NCBI GenBank assembly: GCA_937124965.1
Contig: CAKZLB010000046.1
Span: forward strand, 1-64,000
Origin: an uncultured Bacteroidota bacterium
Lineage (GTDB): Bacteria; Bacteroidota; Bacteroidia; NS11-12g; UBA9320
Reading direction: 5' to 3'
Length of the DNA: 64,000 nucleotides
The notes under the pieces are model-generated. The model worked only from the letters and a program-made list of their open reading frames with translations. It did no database searches and was not told the origin of the DNA. This document shows positions 18,244-28,700 of the stretch, piece after piece. Position 1 is the first letter of the stretch. The number at the start of each line of letters is the position of its first letter. Made by a program: the position numbers and the translations under genes.

Positions 18244-19326
18244 TTATTTCTGTGCAGTTCTATACAGCCAAAGTCCAACTAAACTAAACGCGACATTGGG
18301 AATCCACACTGCTAAAATGGGCAACATTGCTCCTTTAGAGCCAATGGATGTAAAAAACTGAATGATAAACAAGTAGAAAAAACTTATTAGAATTCCTTTA
18401 GCGAGATTTTTACCGACTCCCCGACGAACTTTTGCGGAGGATACGCAAACCCCAATAAACGTGAGTATTATCATAGAAAACGGACTAGCATACCGCCTTT
18501 GTTTCTCTGTCTGATAGAAAAATGCATTTGATGTTCCACGCATATTTTCTAATTGAATATACTTATCTAACTCTTTCATATTGAAAGATTGGACATCTTC
18601 CTGACGCCTAAAGAAATCTTCAGGGTCAAACGGAACCATTGTATCTAAATATGCACCTTTAGTTAAGGTTTCAGTTCCATTCTCTGAAAACTCTCGAATC
18701 CGATAATTTGAGATTCTCCAGGTGTTCTTTTCATCATTCCACCGAATTTTATCTCCAAAAAGCCTTGACTTTAAAACGCCATCTTCAACGTGTTCTAATT
18801 GCACTTTATAGCCAAAACTATCCAGATAATTAAAACTCTGAAGAGTCATAATCATACCCGGTCGTATTTGTTGTTTAATATTTTGACGATAACTATTCTC
18901 TAAGTTTCGCGTGTACCTATTCTCAAATTCGACTCTTTTTTTATCGGAACTCGGAATAATCCAAGCATTTAAAGAAAAAGAGAAAAAACCAATAATTAAC
19001 GCAGAAAGCATATACGGCCTTAAAAACCGTAGATAAGAAACACCACCAGATAAAATTGCTACAACCTCTGACTTATCGGCCATTTTGGAAGTAAAAAATA
19101 TTACGGTAATGAAGACAAAGATTGGACTAAATAAATTTAGTAAAAACGGAATAAAATTTAAATAATAATCAAAAACGATTTCATTAAACGGTGTTTGTTT
19201 CTCAACAAAATCATCGATTTTCTCAGCCACATCAAAAACGATAATAATTACCGTAAAAAGTCCTAGCGTAAGCATAAAGCTCGTTAGAAACTTCTTGATA
19301 ATGTACCAATCAATTTTTTTGATCAT
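18244..19326 (-). CDS. LptF/LptG-family (YjgP/YjgQ) permease
   Basis: 360-residue inner-membrane component of the LPS export ABC transporter. The N-terminus KKIDWYIIKKFLTSFMLTL is characteristic, with two TM segments before a periplasmic jellyroll-like domain (about 130-265) and further TM segments at the C-terminus (SPFSMIILTFIGVCVSSAKV near the fifth). Two related paralogues, LptF and LptG, normally pair, and sequence alone does not tell me which this is. It lies downstream of tgt, a common Bacteroidota arrangement, but here a small four-helix-bundle gene sits between them. Confidence 0.9.
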   Translation of the reverse strand: MIKKIDWYIIKKFLTSFMLTLGLFTVIIIVFDVAEKIDDFVEKQTPFNEIVFDYYLNFIPFLLNLFSPIFVFITVIFFTSKMADKSEVVAILSGGVSYLRFLRPYMLSALIIGFFSFSLNAWIIPSSDKKRVEFENRYTRNLENSYRQNIKQQIRPGMIMTLQSFNYLDSFGYKVQLEHVEDGVLKSRLFGDKIRWNDEKNTWRISNYRIREFSENGTETLTKGAYLDTMVPFDPEDFFRRQEDVQSFNMKELDKYIQLENMRGTSNAFFYQTEKQRRYASPFSMIILTFIGVCVSSAKVRRGVGKNLAKGILISFFYLFIIQFFTSIGSKGAMLPILAVWIPNVAFSLVGLWLYRTAQK

Positions 19327-19331
19327 TGGAC

Positions 19332-19694
19332 TTAATCCATTTTGTTCTTAGCAGATTTAAGTGCTACTAAAAACATTCCAGATAATGTATCACATTCTTT
19401 GATCAATGGATTTAATATTTCGGGTTTATTCAAGATACCATCTTCCAAAATTAATTGGAGCCAAAATCCACAGCCGTTGCAGTGGTCAACCGCCTTACTT
19501 AACCTGTCAATAAAAACTTCACCAAGTTGCCCAACTAACAATCCTCTTGTTTTAATACCTAAATCAGAGGCATGTCGAACCAACTCAACTCGAGCAAAGG
19601 TTGCCATTTGACTATCATGAGGCAAGACCATTGCAACTTTTAAGCATGCTTTAGATAGTGTGTTTGTTTTATTAAATATTTCCTTTGGATCCAT
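19332..19694 (-). CDS. Four-helix-bundle protein (S23/IVS-encoded-like family)
   Basis: 120 residues, entirely helical by composition, resembling the small four-helix-bundle family first seen in 23S rRNA intervening sequences: FNKTNTLSKACLKVAMVLP at the start, a central positively charged helix, and CNGCGFWLQLILEDG near residue 75. Function unknown; some members bind nucleic acid or assemble as pentamers. It sits 3 bases after tgt and 5 bases before the LptF/G-like gene, so it is co-transcribed with both. The two-cysteine CNGC is a noticeable local feature. Confidence 0.65.
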   Translation of the reverse strand: MDPKEIFNKTNTLSKACLKVAMVLPHDSQMATFARVELVRHASDLGIKTRGLLVGQLGEVFIDRLSKAVDHCNGCGFWLQLILEDGILNKPEILNPLIKECDTLSGMFLVALKSAKNKMD

Positions 19695-19697
19695 AAG

Positions 19698-20816
19698 TTA
19701 TAACCGTGTTGTGATTGATTTCATCGTTGTTTCTTTCCATTCACTAAAATCCCCAGCTTGAATGTGTTTTCTAGCTTCTTTGACTAACCACAAATAAAAG
19801 GACAAATTGTGGGTACTTGCAATCTGACTTGCCAAATACTCTTTACTTATCGTTAAATGTCGCAAATAGGCTTTTGAGTAATTCGGAGTTAATTCATCAT
19901 CAACAGGACTTAAATCGTTTTGCCAGCGTTGGTTTTTTATATTGATAATCCCATTTTTTGTAAATAGTTGACCGTTTCTGGCATTTCTTGTAGGCATTAC
20001 GCAATCAAACATGTCAACCCCAAGACTTATACATTCTAAAATATTAGCTGGTGTCCCCACACCCATTAGGTAGCGTGGCTTATCATATGGTAAAATTCCA
20101 CAAACTAGGTCAGTCATTGCGTACATGTCTTCGTGTGGCTCCCCGACGCTTAAACCTCCAATAGCATAACCGTTAGCCTCCTTTGAAGCAATATACTCAG
20201 CACTTTGCTTACGTAATTCAGGATAAACACTCCCTTGTACAATTGGAAAAAGACTTTGTTCATGGCCATATAATGGCTCCGTTTTATCCATTTGGTCGAA
20301 ACACCTATCTAGCCAACGATGTGTCATTCGCATCGAGTTTGCTGCATAATCATATTCGCATGGATATGGCGTGCATTCATCAAAAGCCATGATGATATCT
20401 GCTCCTATTGCACGTTGCGTATCGATAACATTTTCTGGTGAAAAAAGATGTTTCGATCCATCAATGTGACTTTGAAAAATAACTCCTTCTTCCTTTATTT
20501 TACGTTGGCCCGAAATGGAATACACTTGGTAACCTCCGCTATCCGTAAGAATATTTCGGTCCCAGTTCATAAATCCATGGAGTCCACCAGCCTCTTTAAG
20601 CAAGTCAATTCCAGGACGTAGAAAAAGGTGATACGTATTCCCCAAAATAATGGGGGCATTAATTTCATTTTTGAGCAGCTCTTGACTGACTGCTTTAACG
20701 GTACCTTGAGTACCAACAGGCATAAAAATTGGGGTCTCAATGTTTCCATGAGGAGCATGGATAGTACCTGCTCTGGCTTTCGACTTATCGTCGGTTTGTT
20801 CGAGTGTAAACTTCAT
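19698..20816 (-). CDS. tgt: tRNA-guanine transglycosylase (queuine tRNA-ribosyltransferase)
   Basis: Exchanges guanine-34 for preQ1 in GUN-anticodon tRNAs. The 372-residue protein has the substrate-binding NILTDSGGYQVYS (about 87-99), IGGLSVGEP, LMGVGTP and the catalytic region MFDCVMPTRNARNG. The usual zinc site C-x-C-x2-C is missing: the equivalent segment reads DDELTPNYSKAYLRHL. I recall the same loss from other Bacteroidota Tgt, so it is probably a lineage trait and not decay. First gene of a minus-strand set with the four-helix-bundle and LptF/G-like genes. Confidence 0.95.
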   Translation of the reverse strand: MKFTLEQTDDKSKARAGTIHAPHGNIETPIFMPVGTQGTVKAVSQELLKNEINAPIILGNTYHLFLRPGIDLLKEAGGLHGFMNWDRNILTDSGGYQVYSISGQRKIKEEGVIFQSHIDGSKHLFSPENVIDTQRAIGADIIMAFDECTPYPCEYDYAANSMRMTHRWLDRCFDQMDKTEPLYGHEQSLFPIVQGSVYPELRKQSAEYIASKEANGYAIGGLSVGEPHEDMYAMTDLVCGILPYDKPRYLMGVGTPANILECISLGVDMFDCVMPTRNARNGQLFTKNGIINIKNQRWQNDLSPVDDELTPNYSKAYLRHLTISKEYLASQIASTHNLSFYLWLVKEARKHIQAGDFSEWKETTMKSITTRL

Positions 20817-20821
20817 TAATC

Positions 20822-21529
20822 TTATCCTTCAAAATGAAGAAAGAATTGTATCAGTTTTGGTGACATCCTTGACAACGAGGATGCGTAAATAAAAGAATCT
20901 GGGACTAACGAGTTTCCGATTCCATTACTGATTCGTATTTCAGGTGAGAATTTAAAAAACTCATAATAAAAATCAAATCCAGCACCAAAATCGTAACTAA
21001 ACGTGGCGGGATAAAGTGCTACAATGGGCTTTGTATTACTTCGCTCTGTATCGATGTCGGATGCAAAATCATATCTGTATGTTGCTCCACCAACCCAATA
21101 GAATCGTTTATTGTGATTTCTTTTCGATTTGTATTTTAATTGTAGGGGAATATCCATGTAGGTTGAGTTGATTTTCGCTGTTTGAATTTCACCTCCTCTA
21201 AATCTATATTCCAAGTGTCTCTCAACAAATTGAATATTAACCATCGTTCTAAAGTCCCAATACTCCGCCAGCTTAATATTCATTATCCCTCCTACTCCAA
21301 ATCCAGGAAAACTATTGGTATTGATCGTTTGAATCGTGTCGTTATTCATAAAATCGGATGCAGTGGTATACTTTAATTTCCCATAGTTTCCAATAATTGA
21401 GAATCCAAAATGTATTTTATGCAAGTCATAGGTAGGATTAATCTCCTGACCTTTTGATGTTGTGTTTACTGCTATTACGAGCAATATTACCAGCAATCGT
21501 TGCACTATTTTTTTACTTTGTTCCTTCAT
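20822..21529 (-). CDS. porT: Type IX secretion protein PorT-like outer-membrane barrel
   Basis: 235 residues with a signal peptide and outer-membrane beta-barrel. The segment LAEYWDFRTMVNIQFVERHLE and the downstream MDIPLQLKYKS match what I know of PorT/SprT, a T9SS component needed for export of sorting-domain proteins and for gliding. The strongest support is context: it begins inside the end of ubiE (17-base overlap), the arrangement seen in many Bacteroidota. It serves the many T9SS cargo proteins of this window. A generic barrel protein is the alternative. Confidence 0.8.
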   Translation of the reverse strand: MKEQSKKIVQRLLVILLVIAVNTTSKGQEINPTYDLHKIHFGFSIIGNYGKLKYTTASDFMNNDTIQTINTNSFPGFGVGGIMNIKLAEYWDFRTMVNIQFVERHLEYRFRGGEIQTAKINSTYMDIPLQLKYKSKRNHNKRFYWVGGATYRYDFASDIDTERSNTKPIVALYPATFSYDFGAGFDFYYEFFKFSPEIRISNGIGNSLVPDSFIYASSLSRMSPKLIQFFLHFEG

Positions 21530-22244
21530 AAACTGAGGTTATCCCAAATGTCAAACGACTAAAACTTGTGTTTTTGTACCCGCATTGAGATAAAATATTA
21601 ATAAAATCTTTTCCTTCTGGGAAATGTTTAACAGATTCAGGAAGATAGACGTATGCCTCTTGGCTTCCTGAAAATATTTTACCCCACAAAGGTAAGATGT
21701 ATTTAGAATAGAACGTAAACATCTGTTTTATTGGAAACGCTGAAGGTTTTGAAAACTCTAAAACCACCAATTTGCCTCCTGGTCTTAAGACACGTTTCAT
21801 TTCGTTCAATCCTTTTTCAAGATTTTCATAATTACGCACACCAAAACCAACCGTAATTGCATCGAATGCATCATCTTCAAAAGGCAGATTCTCACTATCA
21901 CCTTGCATTAAGTTAATGTGCTCAATGCCTTTCTTTGACAATTTTTTCCTGCCAACACTAAGCATGTTCTCAGACAAATCTATTCCTACAACTTGATCCG
22001 GATTGAGTTTTAATGCAGCAATAGCTAAATCCGCTGTTCCAGTTGCTACATCTAATATTTTTTTTGGTTGTAGTGACTTGAGACGACTGATTGCTTTTTT
22101 CCTCCAAATATGATCCACACCAAGTGACAAGAAATGATTAAGAAAATCATACTTGTGAGAGATGCTATCAAACATTTTTTCGACTTGATCGCGTTTCGAT
22201 CCGTCTTGACTGTAAGGCTTAACCTCTGTTTTTGTTGACTGCAA
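21513..22244 (-). CDS. ubiE: Demethylmenaquinone/2-polyprenylphenol methyltransferase
   Basis: Class I SAM methyltransferase that makes menaquinone from demethylmenaquinone (MenG role; ubiquinone is not expected in this phylum). 243 residues: MFDSISHKYDFLNHFLSLG at the start, SAM motif KILDVATGTADLA, GIDLSENML, and FDAITVGFGVRNYENL. The start is TTG at 22244, since the first internal ATG lies within the conserved N-terminus. It overlaps porT by 17 bases and is divergent from engB. Confidence 0.94.
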   Translation of the reverse strand: MQSTKTEVKPYSQDGSKRDQVEKMFDSISHKYDFLNHFLSLGVDHIWRKKAISRLKSLQPKKILDVATGTADLAIAALKLNPDQVVGIDLSENMLSVGRKKLSKKGIEHINLMQGDSENLPFEDDAFDAITVGFGVRNYENLEKGLNEMKRVLRPGGKLVVLEFSKPSAFPIKQMFTFYSKYILPLWGKIFSGSQEAYVYLPESVKHFPEGKDFINILSQCGYKNTSFSRLTFGITSVYEGTK

Positions 22245-22288
22245 TTGCTAAAGTCTTTATGAATAAATTAAGTTTGCAAATATCCGTT

Positions 22289-22894
22289 ATGACAATCAAA
22301 TCAGCAAAGTTTATCACCTCTTACCCTACCATTTCTAAAATGGCCGAATCAGAAACTCCAGAGTTCGCCTTTATTGGTCGATCTAACGTTGGTAAGTCTA
22401 GCCTGATTAACATGCTAACCAATAATAAAAACTTGGCTAAAACAAGCAGTAAACCAGGTAAAACTCAGTTAATAAACCATTTTGAAGTAGATAATGTTTG
22501 GAATTTAATTGACCTCCCGGGTTACGGTTTTGCGAAGGTTCACGCTCGTAAGAAGTCGAATTTTAGTGCAATGATTTTGGAGTATTTGGAGCAACGTAAA
22601 AATTTATTTACTGCTTTTGTGCTTGTAGATTCACGACTAACGCCTCAACGGATTGACCTTGAGTTTGTGGAATGGTGTGGTATTAAACAAATTCCTTTTC
22701 AACTCATCTTCACCAAGTCCGACAAAATAAAAAAAACTGCACTAGCTGAAAACATAGGTTTGTTTGAAGCAGCAATGTATCAACAAGGATGGGAAGAGTT
22801 GCCCCATAGATTCGTTTCTAGTAGTAAAGACGGCAAAGGAAAAGACGAGATAATTGAGTTTATTAATGAACTAGTCAAATCATCAAAAAAATGA
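22289..22894 (+). CDS. engB: Ribosome biogenesis GTPase EngB (YsxC/YihA)
   Basis: Small essential GTPase assisting 50S assembly. Start ATG 22289 (MTIKSAKFITSYP), preferred to an upstream in-frame start at 22232 that would lie within the divergent ubiE start region. G1 is GRSNVGKSSLIN, G2 T-containing SSKPGKTQ, G3 DLPGYGFAKV, G4 TKSDK, and the G5 region is SSSKDGKGKDE. About 201 residues, the usual length. The next gene begins in its stop codon (ATGA overlap). Confidence 0.95.
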   Translation: MTIKSAKFITSYPTISKMAESETPEFAFIGRSNVGKSSLINMLTNNKNLAKTSSKPGKTQLINHFEVDNVWNLIDLPGYGFAKVHARKKSNFSAMILEYLEQRKNLFTAFVLVDSRLTPQRIDLEFVEWCGIKQIPFQLIFTKSDKIKKTALAENIGLFEAAMYQQGWEELPHRFVSSSKDGKGKDEIIEFINELVKSSKK

Positions 22895-23547
22895 AAGATG
22901 AAATACTAGATGAACATCAGATTCATCGCACACCGGGGCAAACTAAGTTGTGGAAAATCGCCGAAATCGCGGGTTTAACAATTGGGATTTTAGGGTTCGT
23001 TTTTAAAAAAATGCACTGGTTCGGATCCTTGCAGCTATTCATTGTAGGTACTGGCATTTTGGCGTTTCTGTACAGTTTTGCTTTAATCCGTTTAATTAAT
23101 ATCAAAGGAAATAAATCCCAAACTAGATATATAAAAATCTCTGGATTAATCTTAGGATTCGCAGTTATAATAATTGTTTCTAGGTTATTACTTTGGAGCG
23201 TATTCGATGGATTCACAATCATCGGATATCCCTTGGTACTTGTTGCAGGTTTCTACTATTTTTTAACTAATCAAAAACCACAATGGAAATTAAACAATGT
23301 TTTGTTTTTTTGTACGCGATTCGTTGTTTTTGGAGCTATTGCTATCTATTTCTTTCATTTACCGATTCGAACGCAGTTTCAAAATTCATGGGAATTAAAA
23401 AATGACGATCCGCTTATTGATGCTTTTGAAGACAACTACTATGCACCAAATGATACATTAAAAAAGCAGCGATATGACAGATTGCGTCAACAACATTGGG
23501 ACTCATTGAATCAAATAGAGTTTGACAAATACACCAGGAAAAAATAG
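22891..23547 (+). CDS. Multi-pass membrane protein with GldL-like motif, unknown function
   Basis: 218 residues with about five hydrophobic segments (roughly 25-45, 48-68, 82-102, 108-125, 135-153) and a charged, tyrosine-rich C-terminal tail. The first segment, GILGFVFKKMHWFGSLQLF, resembles the FK-x-MHW-x-G turn seen in GldL and in many small Bacteroidota membrane proteins, but GldL's C-terminal coiled coil is missing. Translationally coupled to engB by a 4-base overlap. Function cannot be inferred. Confidence 0.7.
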   Translation: MKDEILDEHQIHRTPGQTKLWKIAEIAGLTIGILGFVFKKMHWFGSLQLFIVGTGILAFLYSFALIRLINIKGNKSQTRYIKISGLILGFAVIIIVSRLLLWSVFDGFTIIGYPLVLVAGFYYFLTNQKPQWKLNNVLFFCTRFVVFGAIAIYFFHLPIRTQFQNSWELKNDDPLIDAFEDNYYAPNDTLKKQRYDRLRQQHWDSLNQIEFDKYTRKK

Positions 23548-23609
23548 TGTTCAAAACACGTTAACAACCAAGCAAAAATAATAACCACCTTTGTTTAAGA
23601 AGAACCGCA

Positions 23610-24719
23610 ATGGAATTGGGATTTTATCTTTTTGTAGCATTTTGTATAATGGCATTAATTCAATTAATCTACTACCTCGGCGTGTTTAGTCGTGTTTTTA
23701 AAAAGGTTACAAGCCCTGCCCCTTCTAAGCAGCCAGTTTCGGTAATTATTTGCTCGCGAAATAATCGAGAATACTTAGAAGAAAATTTGCCAAGTATCTT
23801 AAGTCAAAATCATCCATCATTTGAAGTGATCGTTGTAAACGATGGCAGTACTGATGGCACCATTGACTACCTTGACAACTTAAGCAAAGAAAACGAACAG
23901 TTAAATGTTTTGCATTTGGACATCGACGAGCGGTATCACAGAGGCAAGAAGTTTGCTCAAACCATAGGCATAAAAGCAGCTAAACACGAACTTATGGTGT
24001 TTACTGATGCCGATTGTAAGCCTTCATCAAACGAATGGTTAACACTAATGGTTTCTAGTTTCACCCAAGACAAATCGATTGTGCTTGGGGTTGGAAATTA
24101 CAAGCGTAAAGCATCGTTTACAAACTGGATTATTCAGCTGGAAACCTTTCATAGTCTTTTGCTATACATAAACTTTGCATTAGCGAAACTGCCTTATATG
24201 GGTGTTGGACGAAATTTGGCATATCGTAAACCTTTGTTTTTTAGTGTAAAAGGTTTTGCAAGTCACCAACATTTACTGTCGGGTGATGATGATCTCTTTG
24301 TAAATGAGACAGCCACCAAAGACAATACAACTGTTTGTTTAAATCCAAATGCTTTCACAGAATCAGAACCTAAAAAATCGGTTGGGCAGTGGATGAAACA
24401 AAAAAGAAGACATTTCAGTACAGGAAAAATGTACAAGAAAAAACATCGCATTCTCTTGGCTTTATATTCATTTAGTTTGTTCTTTTATTATGTTCTAGGT
24501 GTTCTTGGAATACTTGACGCTTCATATTTAATCCCAATACTTTCGATAGTTGGATTTCGCTTTGTTGTTCAAGGAATCGTTTTATATAAGAACATGAAAA
24601 TGTTTAACTTCCTGTCTTACTTTTGGGTTTTCCCATTCTTAGATCTTGGGATTTTATTAATTCATATTTTTATAGGAATACGAGGATATTTTTCAAAACC
24701 ATTACGTTGGAATTACTAA
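23610..24719 (+). CDS. Family 2 glycosyltransferase, membrane-anchored
   Basis: 369 residues: an N-terminal TM segment (7-28), a GT2 GT-A domain with PVSVIICSRNNREYLEENL, VIVVNDGSTDGTIDYL and DADC (DxD-type, about residue 135), SGDDDLFVNE (ED-like acidic motif) and an arginine/lysine-rich QWMKQKRRHFSTGK matching the QxxRW-like acceptor motif, then three C-terminal TM segments. This layout resembles membrane GT2 enzymes that add sugars to lipid or glycan carriers. The sugar is unknown. It overlaps rsmG by 13 bases, so the two are co-expressed. Confidence 0.88.
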   Translation: MELGFYLFVAFCIMALIQLIYYLGVFSRVFKKVTSPAPSKQPVSVIICSRNNREYLEENLPSILSQNHPSFEVIVVNDGSTDGTIDYLDNLSKENEQLNVLHLDIDERYHRGKKFAQTIGIKAAKHELMVFTDADCKPSSNEWLTLMVSSFTQDKSIVLGVGNYKRKASFTNWIIQLETFHSLLLYINFALAKLPYMGVGRNLAYRKPLFFSVKGFASHQHLLSGDDDLFVNETATKDNTTVCLNPNAFTESEPKKSVGQWMKQKRRHFSTGKMYKKKHRILLALYSFSLFFYYVLGVLGILDASYLIPILSIVGFRFVVQGIVLYKNMKMFNFLSYFWVFPFLDLGILLIHIFIGIRGYFSKPLRWNY

Positions 24720-25333
24720 AAACACTGTTTCCCGATTTGACTGATACTCAGTTAGAATCTTTCGAAAAGCTTGAAGGCTTATATCAACTATGGAATGCTC
24801 AAATCAATGTGATTTCTCGAAAAGACATTGAACATTTTAACACCAGACATTTGCTTCATTCGCTGTCAGTTGGTTTGTTTACTTCTTTTAAAAGTGGAGG
24901 AAAGGTATTAGATGTTGGTACAGGAGGAGGCTTTCCTGGTGTGCCACTTGCGATTCTATTTCCTGATACTGAATTTACATTGGTAGACAGTATTGGTAAA
25001 AAGATAAAAGTTGTAAATGAGATTACCTCTGAGCTTAAGTTAACGAATGTTACCACACACCAGCTGCGTGCTGAGGAGGTTGAAGGAGAGTTTGACTACA
25101 TCGTTTCTAGAGCGGTTACTAGACTTGCGCCTTTTTACCACTGGATTCAGAACAAGATTGATTTTAGTCGTTTTACAAACTCAGGTTTGTATGCCTTGAA
25201 AGGTGGAAATCTATCGGATGAAATTAAGTCGTTTAAAAGCGAATTTAGAGAAGCACATGTTGAAGAATTTGATATCAGTACTAAACTAAATGATGATTTT
25301 TTCGAAACGAAAAAGATTGTGTTTGTAAACTAA
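24707..25333 (+). CDS. rsmG: 16S rRNA (guanine-527-N7)-methyltransferase
   Basis: RsmG/GidB methylates G527 of 16S rRNA. The start is placed at TTG 24707 (MELLKTLFPDLTD), which gives the usual length (about 208); the longer frame from 24623 would overlap the glycosyltransferase by nearly 100 bases and adds an unrelated hydrophobic tail. WNAQINVISRKD, HLLHSLSV, the SAM motif VLDVGTGGGFPGVPLA and YIVSRAVTRL are all present. The 13-base overlap with the upstream gene suggests coupling. Confidence 0.93.
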   Translation: MELLKTLFPDLTDTQLESFEKLEGLYQLWNAQINVISRKDIEHFNTRHLLHSLSVGLFTSFKSGGKVLDVGTGGGFPGVPLAILFPDTEFTLVDSIGKKIKVVNEITSELKLTNVTTHQLRAEEVEGEFDYIVSRAVTRLAPFYHWIQNKIDFSRFTNSGLYALKGGNLSDEIKSFKSEFREAHVEEFDISTKLNDDFFETKKIVFVN

Positions 25334-25750
25334 CTAGAAAAGTTCAATTTCAGTGACTCCGTTATCGTGTGGAAATTTCAATACCGCAGGGCGATCAATT
25401 GATGAAACGTCAAAGCATATCGTTAAGTCAAATAAGCTATTGCAGTTTTGTTCCGTAAAAATTAGTTTTACATCTTGCTGGGGTGGGTTTGATTTGGACT
25501 TTTCTTCACTAATTAAGAGCCTAAAGTTTCGTTGAAAGTTACATCCCCTGACCTTCATGGTTATTTTCAATGTATTTCTGGTGAGTGTGTGAGATACTAA
25601 CTCAAATTCTTGCAAATCGTTAGAATCAAATACTGTACGTTTCACAATTTCAACTGGAGGACAACTGCTTATATCCACTTCCACATCATCGTCGTTTGCA
25701 GAGTTGCAACTTATAAAGAATAAGATGATTATTGGAAACCAGTTTTTCAC
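25334..25750 (-). CDS. Small lipoprotein, unknown function
   Basis: 138 residues with a short lipoprotein signal (IIILFFISCNS; Cys at about 15) followed by the acidic NDDDVEVD. The body is beta-rich with two cysteine pairs (SSCP and RGCN; QNCN and ICFD), suggesting a disulphide-bonded extracytoplasmic domain. No family recognised. It starts one base after the stop of the large T9SS protein, so both are probably on one transcript. Convergent with rsmG (stops adjacent). Confidence 0.7.
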   Translation of the reverse strand: MKNWFPIIILFFISCNSANDDDVEVDISSCPPVEIVKRTVFDSNDLQEFELVSHTLTRNTLKITMKVRGCNFQRNFRLLISEEKSKSNPPQQDVKLIFTEQNCNSLFDLTICFDVSSIDRPAVLKFPHDNGVTEIELF

Positions 25751-28700
25751 TATCGGGTTAATTGTATCGTACCAGACTTCTTGTATTTTTTATCATTCGA
25801 ATCTGTAAACTCTAGCAAATACATATAAATTCCAGATTGAACCATTGTGCCGCCATACGTTCCGTCCCATCCAATTTCTTGACTTTCAGAAACAAATATT
25901 TTTTCACCCCATCTGTTAAAAATAGACATAGTAAAGTCTTTAACCGCAACACTCACAGGAAGAAAAGTTTCATTTAAACCGTCGCCATTCGGACTGAAAG
26001 CTGTGGGAACATATACATTTGGATTGAAATAGAAACATATCTCATTACTCCATGAATTTTTTTCTTGACCCAATAGCTCAGTAGCTTTAACTCTAAAGCA
26101 CTGACGGTAATCTTTACTGCTTCCGGGAATTGCTATGACCTGACCTGGCTCAACTGTTTGCATAAAAGAAAGATTTCTGTCTTCATTAACGCTCCGGTAC
26201 AAATCGTAAAAATCAACGCCATTATCCCAGCCAACATACGGTGTAAAGTTTAATTCAATTGAAAAATCTGATGGTTCTTGCTTCCCTGTTAAAAGGATGC
26301 TTCTATGGATTTCGGAATACACTAAATTACCACACAAGTCTGTGGTTCTAACCTGATATTCAAAAGGCGTTTCATCCGTATTTATACCAAATTCAGTAAA
26401 ATTTGTATAGTACTCACTTTGAACATTATTCCATATAACTTCAACCCCGTATGCACGTTTTTCCAATGTGAATGGTTCTCGAGTTAAATCATCATTTAAA
26501 AGTCTCCAATCACCTAACATTCTATCATCTGGAAATCCAACCGAAATTCTATCCAAATCAATGTCAATATTATTGATATAAACCGGCAGTTTTACTGTAT
26601 CTCCAATACAGCCGAATTCCGACGTCTCAACAACTGATATTTCACCATAACCCGACTCATTCCAGTCTATTATTATAGAATCGCTATCAGATTGTTCAGC
26701 TGTCCCATTAACAACATTCCAACTATACGAAGAGTTGTTATACCCACTTAATGTATAGACCGACTGCAACACGTCAGGAAAGCACTTAATAAAATCTCCT
26801 ACTATCGAATCTGCAATTGGTTTTGGATAAACAGTCACTATAGTGTCTATCAAAACTCCTGGACATGAATCCTTACTTAACTCTAAAACCTGCATGTTGA
26901 ATGTTCCATGATCCGGCCAACTTGTTGTAATCTGATTTGTTCCCTGACCTGTAAAACCAGCACTTGACCCATTTATTTTCCATTCATACGTAGATCCTGC
27001 AAATCCATTAACCATGTATGATCTAATATCATCACCTTGGCAAAATTTAAATTCTCCTTCAATTTCATCTGCAGTTGGTAACGGATTAATATCTACATCG
27101 ATAGTTAGAACTGGGCTTGTACATGCCTTGTCATTAACATTGTCGTATGCTGTTTGTTGCACTGAAACCTTACCAGCACCCGTTGGTCCCCAATTAACTT
27201 CGATCTGAGAAGTTGAATCCCCACTGACCTGAGTTCCGCCAGAAATATCCCATTTGTAATTTGAACCATTTGACTCGATTACATAATACAAATCATTTTC
27301 ATCAAACTCACAAACACTTAGGTCCCCAACAGGTTTAAACCCTTGTAGATTATATGTTTTATCAATTGTAGTAGCAACAGGGATACTCACACAACCCCAT
27401 TTGTCTGTTTCGGTAATCACTACAAAGCCAAGTCCTTCATTACCCCAATTTACTAAAATCGTTTTTGAGTTCCCACCAGACACCTGAGATCCACCAGCTA
27501 TTGACCAAGCATAGGAAGAGTTCGGACTTCCCAATGCATTATATTCTATATTCTGTGAATTCGGACAAACTGAAGTTGGTCCTACTAGGGATGGTTCTGG
27601 TTTTCGAACATTAACATCGATATACCCAGTATCACTTTTACAACCCTCTTTGTTTGTTTCTAATACCTTCAGCTGATAATCGCCTAATTGATACCATGAA
27701 TGCGTTATAGAGTTGGTTGTATTTGGACCAGCACTTCCATCTGGCAGAAACCAATTGTATGTCGACCCAGTTGTGTTAGCTACGGAATACGAGACATTTT
27801 CTTCATCCAAACATACTGTGTCTTTTCCTGAAATTATCGGTGTTTCTGGTGATGGAATCAATTGAACTTGATACGATACAGTATCGCCTGGACAACCATA
27901 TTGGCTTATTTCCACCATCCGAATAGTTGCAGTACCAGTACCTTTGAATGTAATAAACACCGACTCTTTAGTCGCGTCACCAACAATTTTTCCATTCGTA
28001 ACATCCCACCAAAACGTACTATTTGGCTTTGGGTTTACAACGTCAAAAGCATACTCATAAGCGCTAGTTGCACATACTTGATTTGGACCTTGAATTTCTT
28101 TTGCCCCAATAAATTTTCTCACTTTTATCTGAACATTGTAGTTGTCATATTTCGGAGGACAACCATCATCTTGTGCGGAAAAAGTGACCAAATATGGTTT
28201 TTCTCTTGCCTGGTCACACGATGGTGTCCAGCAAAATTCAGATTCAACACTACCTTGAGCAGTGGCACGTCTCATTGTTGCTAACGGCGCATTCACACCA
28301 TTTTCACCTGTTAAAATATCACCTGTTCCAAAAATGGTTACACTTTGAACAGGATTCACATCCGGGTCTTGACCACGTACCATAAAGCACAACGGTTCGC
28401 CGGCTTCTATTTCAAAGTAATCTCCACCATCATTTGATGCTACAGGGTTTTTATTGGGAGGACAATTAAGTACCAGAATTTGCATGTCGAGCCTCACTCG
28501 ACTTAAGAGCACACCGTTTCTATATTCTTCTACTTCGATAGCAATTACGAAACTACCGACCTTTCTAGAGAGTAACGTTGTTAGACCATTGGACGAATTA
28601 ACGATTGCTACTCCATCATCTCCGAAAGGAGTAACTTGAGTAAACCCTTGTTTGTAATCAACAGTTACAATTGGAAATTCTTCTAACTTAATTGGTGGTG

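Noticed and set aside
27862-28284. 140-codon plus-strand frame
   Set aside because: Shadow inside the PKD-repeat protein gene.
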